7,901 nucleotides of DNA, taken from the NCBI GenBank assembly GCA_934277655.1, contig CAKQVC010000080.1, forward strand, positions 1 through 7,901, read 5' to 3'. The DNA is from an uncultured Clostridia bacterium. GTDB taxonomy: Bacteria; Bacillota; Clostridia; Peptostreptococcales; Anaerovoracaceae. Shown one piece after another: positions 5,540 to 7,901 of this stretch. A program made the translations under genes and the position numbers. Each line of letters opens with the position of its first letter. Positions within the stretch are counted from its first letter, which is position 1. Below the pieces are notes generated by a model. It did not search any database and was not told the DNA's origin. It saw only the letters and a list, made by a program, of their open reading frames with translations.

Positions 5540-6240
5540 CCAAACACCACCCTGCTTATCCTGCTGAATATTTTTTCAACAGGCTTATATAGATCTGTTT
5601 TCATTCCTGCTTCGAAAGACACCAGTGCTACCAAAATGCCTCCGATCACATCGACAATGTAATGTTGTTTGATAAACTGCGTGGATGCACAGATCAGAAG
5701 TGCAAAAATCAGAATTCCTCCTTTTATCGCCGGCTTTATCTGACTGCTTTTTCGAATGCCCAGATAGCACATCAGACTGACCAGACAATGGATGGACGGA
5801 AATAAATCATAAGGCAGATCTACCGCATAAATCATCTGCAGAAGCCAGTCGCAAAATCCATCGATCGGAAATTCGGGCCGTACGTTCGTCGTCGGCAGTA
5901 TGACGAAAATCACACCACAGATCGTTCTTGAAAGAAGGTCTGCCGTAACGAAGCGAAACAAAAATTCCCGGCTGTTATATTTTGCGGTAAGGATGTAGCA
6001 GACCGGCCAAAAAACAAAGCTTGCAACATAAATGAGAATCCACCAGGTTTGCAGCGGTACCGCCTGATCAAATGTGGTTGTAAAATCATAATGATGCCGC
6101 CCGCTGCACAGAAACTGCGTCCCCCAGTAAATCACGCTGTTCCATAAAAAACAGCTGATCAGCGGTATCAGTGCATATGACGGGATCCAGCGCTGCAGGT
6201 GTTTCTCGTACCAGATACTTGATTTTTTTCTCTTATCCAT
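5536..6240 (-). CDS. PAP2-superfamily membrane phosphatase or headgroup transferase
   Basis: With the start at 6240 (AAGGGG at 6247-6252, six bases upstream) the protein has 234 residues beginning MDKRKKSSIWYEKHL. A start at 6342 would put the promoter inside the gene. It has about six membrane segments. The PAP2 histidine motifs are present: FPSIH (147-151, H151) and STQFIKQHYIVD (186-197, H193 and D197). The first PAP2 motif is altered: the LPTTNVRP segment (115-122) keeps RP but lacks the lysine seven residues before it. The PSxH and S-x6-H-x3-D pattern resembles the PAP2_3 group that includes inositol phosphorylceramide synthase-like proteins, so the enzyme could be a lipid phosphatase or could transfer a phospho-headgroup. 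It is the first gene of the phospholipid operon and overlaps the next gene by four bases. Confidence 0.85.
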   Translation of the reverse strand: MDKRKKSSIWYEKHLQRWIPSYALIPLISCFLWNSVIYWGTQFLCSGRHHYDFTTTFDQAVPLQTWWILIYVASFVFWPVCYILTAKYNSREFLFRFVTADLLSRTICGVIFVILPTTNVRPEFPIDGFCDWLLQMIYAVDLPYDLFPSIHCLVSLMCYLGIRKSSQIKPAIKGGILIFALLICASTQFIKQHYIVDVIGGILVALVSFEAGMKTDLYKPVEKIFSRISRVVFG

Positions 6241-6246
6241 AACTTT

Positions 6247-6252
6247 CCCCTT
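6247..6252 (-). promoter_or_regulatory. Ribosome binding site AAGGGG that decides the PAP2 start
   Basis: AAGGGG lies six bases upstream of ATG 6240 on the minus strand. With the promoter -10 only about 20 bases further upstream, this supports the short form of the protein. Confidence 0.75.
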
Positions 6253-6270
6253 AAAAACTGTATCTTTATT

Positions 6271-6299
6271 ATTATACCTGTTAGTTAAAACTTTTGCAA
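6271..6299 (-). promoter_or_regulatory. Strong sigma-A promoter of the PAP2-flippase-pssA-psd operon
   Basis: On the minus strand TTGCAA (6294-6299) and a consensus TATAAT (6271-6276) are separated by exactly 17 bases. The -10 lies 30 bases before the ATG at 6240, giving a 5' leader of roughly 20-25 bases. Such a short leader leaves little room for a riboswitch, so any control is probably at the promoter or by constitutive expression. Confidence 0.85.
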
Positions 6300-6351
6300 T
6301 ATTTTTGCACATTCTTAGCGAAAAATGAGAAAAAGTGCCCAAAAAAACTGC

Positions 6352-6393
6352 AAAAAAGGTTTCCCCAGCACAACGATTGCCTGAGAAACCTTT
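6352..6393 (-). terminator. Intrinsic terminator, distal of two after the antiporter gene
   Basis: A nine-pair stem aaaggtttc/gaaaccttt (6355-6363 with 6385-6393) with a 21-base loop. On the minus strand the last arm runs into six T residues (6352-6357). It is a second stop after the 6421-6462 element, just ahead of the operon promoter. On the plus strand a T-run lies eight bases beyond the stem, so it is less convincing in that direction. Confidence 0.65.
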
Positions 6394-6420
6394 GGAACTT
6401 CTTTTTTATATTATGGAAGC

Positions 6421-6462
6421 AAAAAACTACATTCCCTTATCTTAATGCAGGAATGTAGTTTT
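6421..6462 (-). terminator. Strong intrinsic terminator of the antiporter gene
   Basis: A perfect 13-pair stem aaaactacattcc/ggaatgtagtttt (6423-6435 with 6450-6462) with a 14-base loop. Read on the minus strand it ends in six T residues (6421-6426). It lies about 110 bases after the antiporter stop. The plus-strand reading also ends in four T residues, so weak bidirectional action is possible. Confidence 0.85.
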
Positions 6463-6499
6463 CCGTAATCTTGGTTTGTACTTTTATTTCCTGTTCCGC

Positions 6500-6531
6500 A
6501 CGATGCATCCTTTTATAGCTATTTGCATCGT
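6500..6531. other. Hairpin of unknown role in the antiporter 3' region
   Basis: An eight-pair perfect stem acgatgca/tgcatcgt (6500-6507 with 6524-6531) encloses a 16-base A/T-rich loop. No T-run follows on either strand, so it is not a standard terminator. It lies between the antiporter stop codon and the terminator, and might protect the transcript 3' end or be a protein-binding palindrome. The rest of the stretch 6301-6571 holds only the two terminators and no convincing gene. Confidence 0.4.
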
Positions 6532-6571
6532 CACATGAAATTACAATTCAAAGATTTTTCGTCCATCCAAT

Positions 6572-7901
6572 TTATGCCATGGCGAATCCGAATGCCAGAT
6601 ATCCGATAAATGAAATTGCTGTCACAATTCCTATATACGGAAGCTGTGCGATCGCATAGTCAACATTGTTGATTCTGCAAGCGGAAGCAGACAGCAGGGT
6701 TACGTCTGAATAGAAACATGCCTGTGCACCGAAACATGCTGCTGAAATAATCGCACCTAAGGTCAGCGGAATATTTGCTCCACTGGAGGCTGCCAACGGA
6801 AGGATGATCGGGGTGCAGACTGCCGGGATACTCCAGATATTTCCTGTTGCAAAACATACCAGTCCAATCAGGATGAATGAAATAGCCGGAAGCCATTCTG
6901 CACTCATATATGGTCCTGCCACATTAATCAGATAATCCGGTAAGCCGATTAATGCAATGGACTCTCTGTAGAATAAAGAAGCTACCAACACAACAGCAAT
7001 AAACAGCATATCTTCCAGGCCTTTGTAGCAGGCATCACAGAATTTTCCCAGGCTCATCATCTTCGTCGGAACGAAAAGTACGAAACATGCTGCAATACCA
7101 CAGCTCACACCATACAGAATATCATCCAGCCATAAAGTAACTGCGATTACCACTGCCATCGGAACAATAAATGCCCACAGGTGCGGCTTGATTTCCTTTT
7201 CTTCTTTCGCACTGTCATCAGAAATTGCACCCATAACCTCGCCCAGTTCATCGCCCTGGTTCTGCATATTACTGGATACCGGCCATAATTGTCCTGTTTC
7301 TGCAACTCTCTGATACGCCTTCTTAATGCCGCCCATTTTCGGAACAACACCTAAAATGACAAGCAATACGAATAATACGCACAGGAACGGATAGAAGAAA
7401 TACGGCATGATATGATAGTAAATATCCATTGCGCCGTCTCCCACAACCGCTGCTTCCGGCTGCTGCTCAAAAATTCCTGAGAAGAAAACAACCCATGCTG
7501 AAATAGGAATAATCAGACATACCGGTGCAGATGTCGTGTTGATAATATAGCAGATCATTTCTCTTGGTGTTTTGTACTCGTCTGAAATATCTAAAACACA
7601 GTTCGCTGTAACCAAAATACTCAGATAATCATCGATAAAAATAATGATTCCGCACAGCCACGTCAAAAGCAGCACTTGCTTTTCAGACTTGATATATTTT
7701 CGTGCCAGATCACCGACCGCAACTGCACCCTTTGATTGTCTCAAAAGCTGTACAAAGCAGCCAAACAGCAGGCAGATGATTACAATGTAGTTATTATCCG
7801 AATCGCAGGACGCATCCAGCAGCGCATCCATCATCGGCATGAAAAAGCCTGCTTTGTAATAAAATATGTATCCCAGCATACCTGAGAGCATGATACTCAA
7901 G
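6572..7901 (-). CDS. NhaC-family Na+/H+ antiporter, N-terminus beyond the right edge
   Basis: 442 complete codons are visible and the frame stays open at the right edge; the first codon in view (TTG) is probably internal, since family members are usually around 450-520 residues. The protein is a multi-spanning antiporter of the NhaC/Na_H_antiporter family, exchanging Na+ for H+ or an organic substrate across the cytoplasmic membrane. Family marks, numbered from the first visible codon, are FIDDYLSILV (88-97), INTTSAPVCLIIPISAWV (120-137), FATGNIWSIPAVCTPIILPLA (split: FATGNIWSIP, 350-359, and AVCTPIILPLA) and CFYSDVTLLSASACR (395-409). A long hydrophilic segment rich in Glu, Asp and Lys (about 200-240) divides the two membrane halves. 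Some relatives exchange organic acids or amino acids, so the substrate is not certain. It is terminated before the phospholipid operon and is probably independent of it. Confidence 0.9.
   Translation of the reverse strand, partial: LSIMLSGMLGYIFYYKAGFFMPMMDALLDASCDSDNNYIVIICLLFGCFVQLLRQSKGAVAVGDLARKYIKSEKQVLLLTWLCGIIIFIDDYLSILVTANCVLDISDEYKTPREMICYIINTTSAPVCLIIPISAWVVFFSGIFEQQPEAAVVGDGAMDIYYHIMPYFFYPFLCVLFVLLVILGVVPKMGGIKKAYQRVAETGQLWPVSSNMQNQGDELGEVMGAISDDSAKEEKEIKPHLWAFIVPMAVVIAVTLWLDDILYGVSCGIAACFVLFVPTKMMSLGKFCDACYKGLEDMLFIAVVLVASLFYRESIALIGLPDYLINVAGPYMSAEWLPAISFILIGLVCFATGNIWSIPAVCTPIILPLAASSGANIPLTLGAIISAACFGAQACFYSDVTLLSASACRINNVDYAIAQLPYIGIVTAISFIGYLAFGFAMA

Larger units (their letters stand above)
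2929..6299 (-). other. Complete transcription unit for phosphatidylethanolamine synthesis
   Basis: One promoter (6271-6299), four tightly packed genes and one terminator (2929-2964) form a self-contained unit. Junctions are a four-base overlap, a 17-base overlap and a 14-base gap, with no internal promoter or terminator seen. The order is PAP2 protein, flippase-like protein, PssA, Psd. Confidence 0.85.

Noticed and set aside
5192..5662. Plus-strand frame of 156 codons
   Set aside because: It crosses the junction of two well-supported minus-strand genes, and the translation is low-complexity and Gln/Lys/Ser-rich without a recognisable domain.

Overview
The window reads as chromosomal DNA of an anaerobic, low-to-medium GC Firmicute, most likely a gut-type clostridium of the Lachnospiraceae. 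This rests on strong AGGAGG-type ribosome sites, clostridial-style PssA and Psd sequences, an AAA-ATPase/PD-(D/E)XK protein of a kind that is multicopy in gut anaerobes, and an NhaC-family antiporter. Every convincing gene lies on the minus strand, so the window reads biologically from right to left.

Right edge (6572-7901): the 3' part of an NhaC-family Na+/H+ antiporter. About 230 bases without a gene follow. They hold a hairpin of unknown role, two consecutive minus-strand intrinsic terminators, and then a near-consensus sigma-A promoter (TTGCAA, 17 bases, TATAAT).

Centre (2929-6299): one compact transcription unit with a visible promoter and a visible terminator. In order of transcription it encodes a PAP2-type phosphatase/transferase, an MprF-like lipid flippase domain without a catalytic domain, phosphatidylserine synthase (pssA) and phosphatidylserine decarboxylase (psd). 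The first two gene junctions overlap and the third is 14 bases. PssA would make phosphatidylserine from CDP-diacylglycerol and serine, and Psd would convert it to phosphatidylethanolamine (PE). The flippase-like protein is a good candidate for moving a product of this pathway across the membrane, and the PAP2 protein may recycle or modify a lipid phosphate. The flippase-like gene inside a PE operon is the most interesting functional inference here.

Left of the operon: a separately promoted AAA-ATPase/PD-(D/E)XK gene (1106-2836), locally more A/T-rich than psd and possibly acquired, followed by a small membrane protein of unknown function (603-1043). Next comes a structured stretch (about 370-600) with three 21-base tandem repeats, a UUCG-loop hairpin, a long-range inverted repeat that would compete with that hairpin, and a possible 51-codon small ORF. 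At the left edge (1-322) is the 5' part of an unrecognised gene with a near-perfect ribosome site. No tRNA, rRNA, CRISPR array or transposase was seen.
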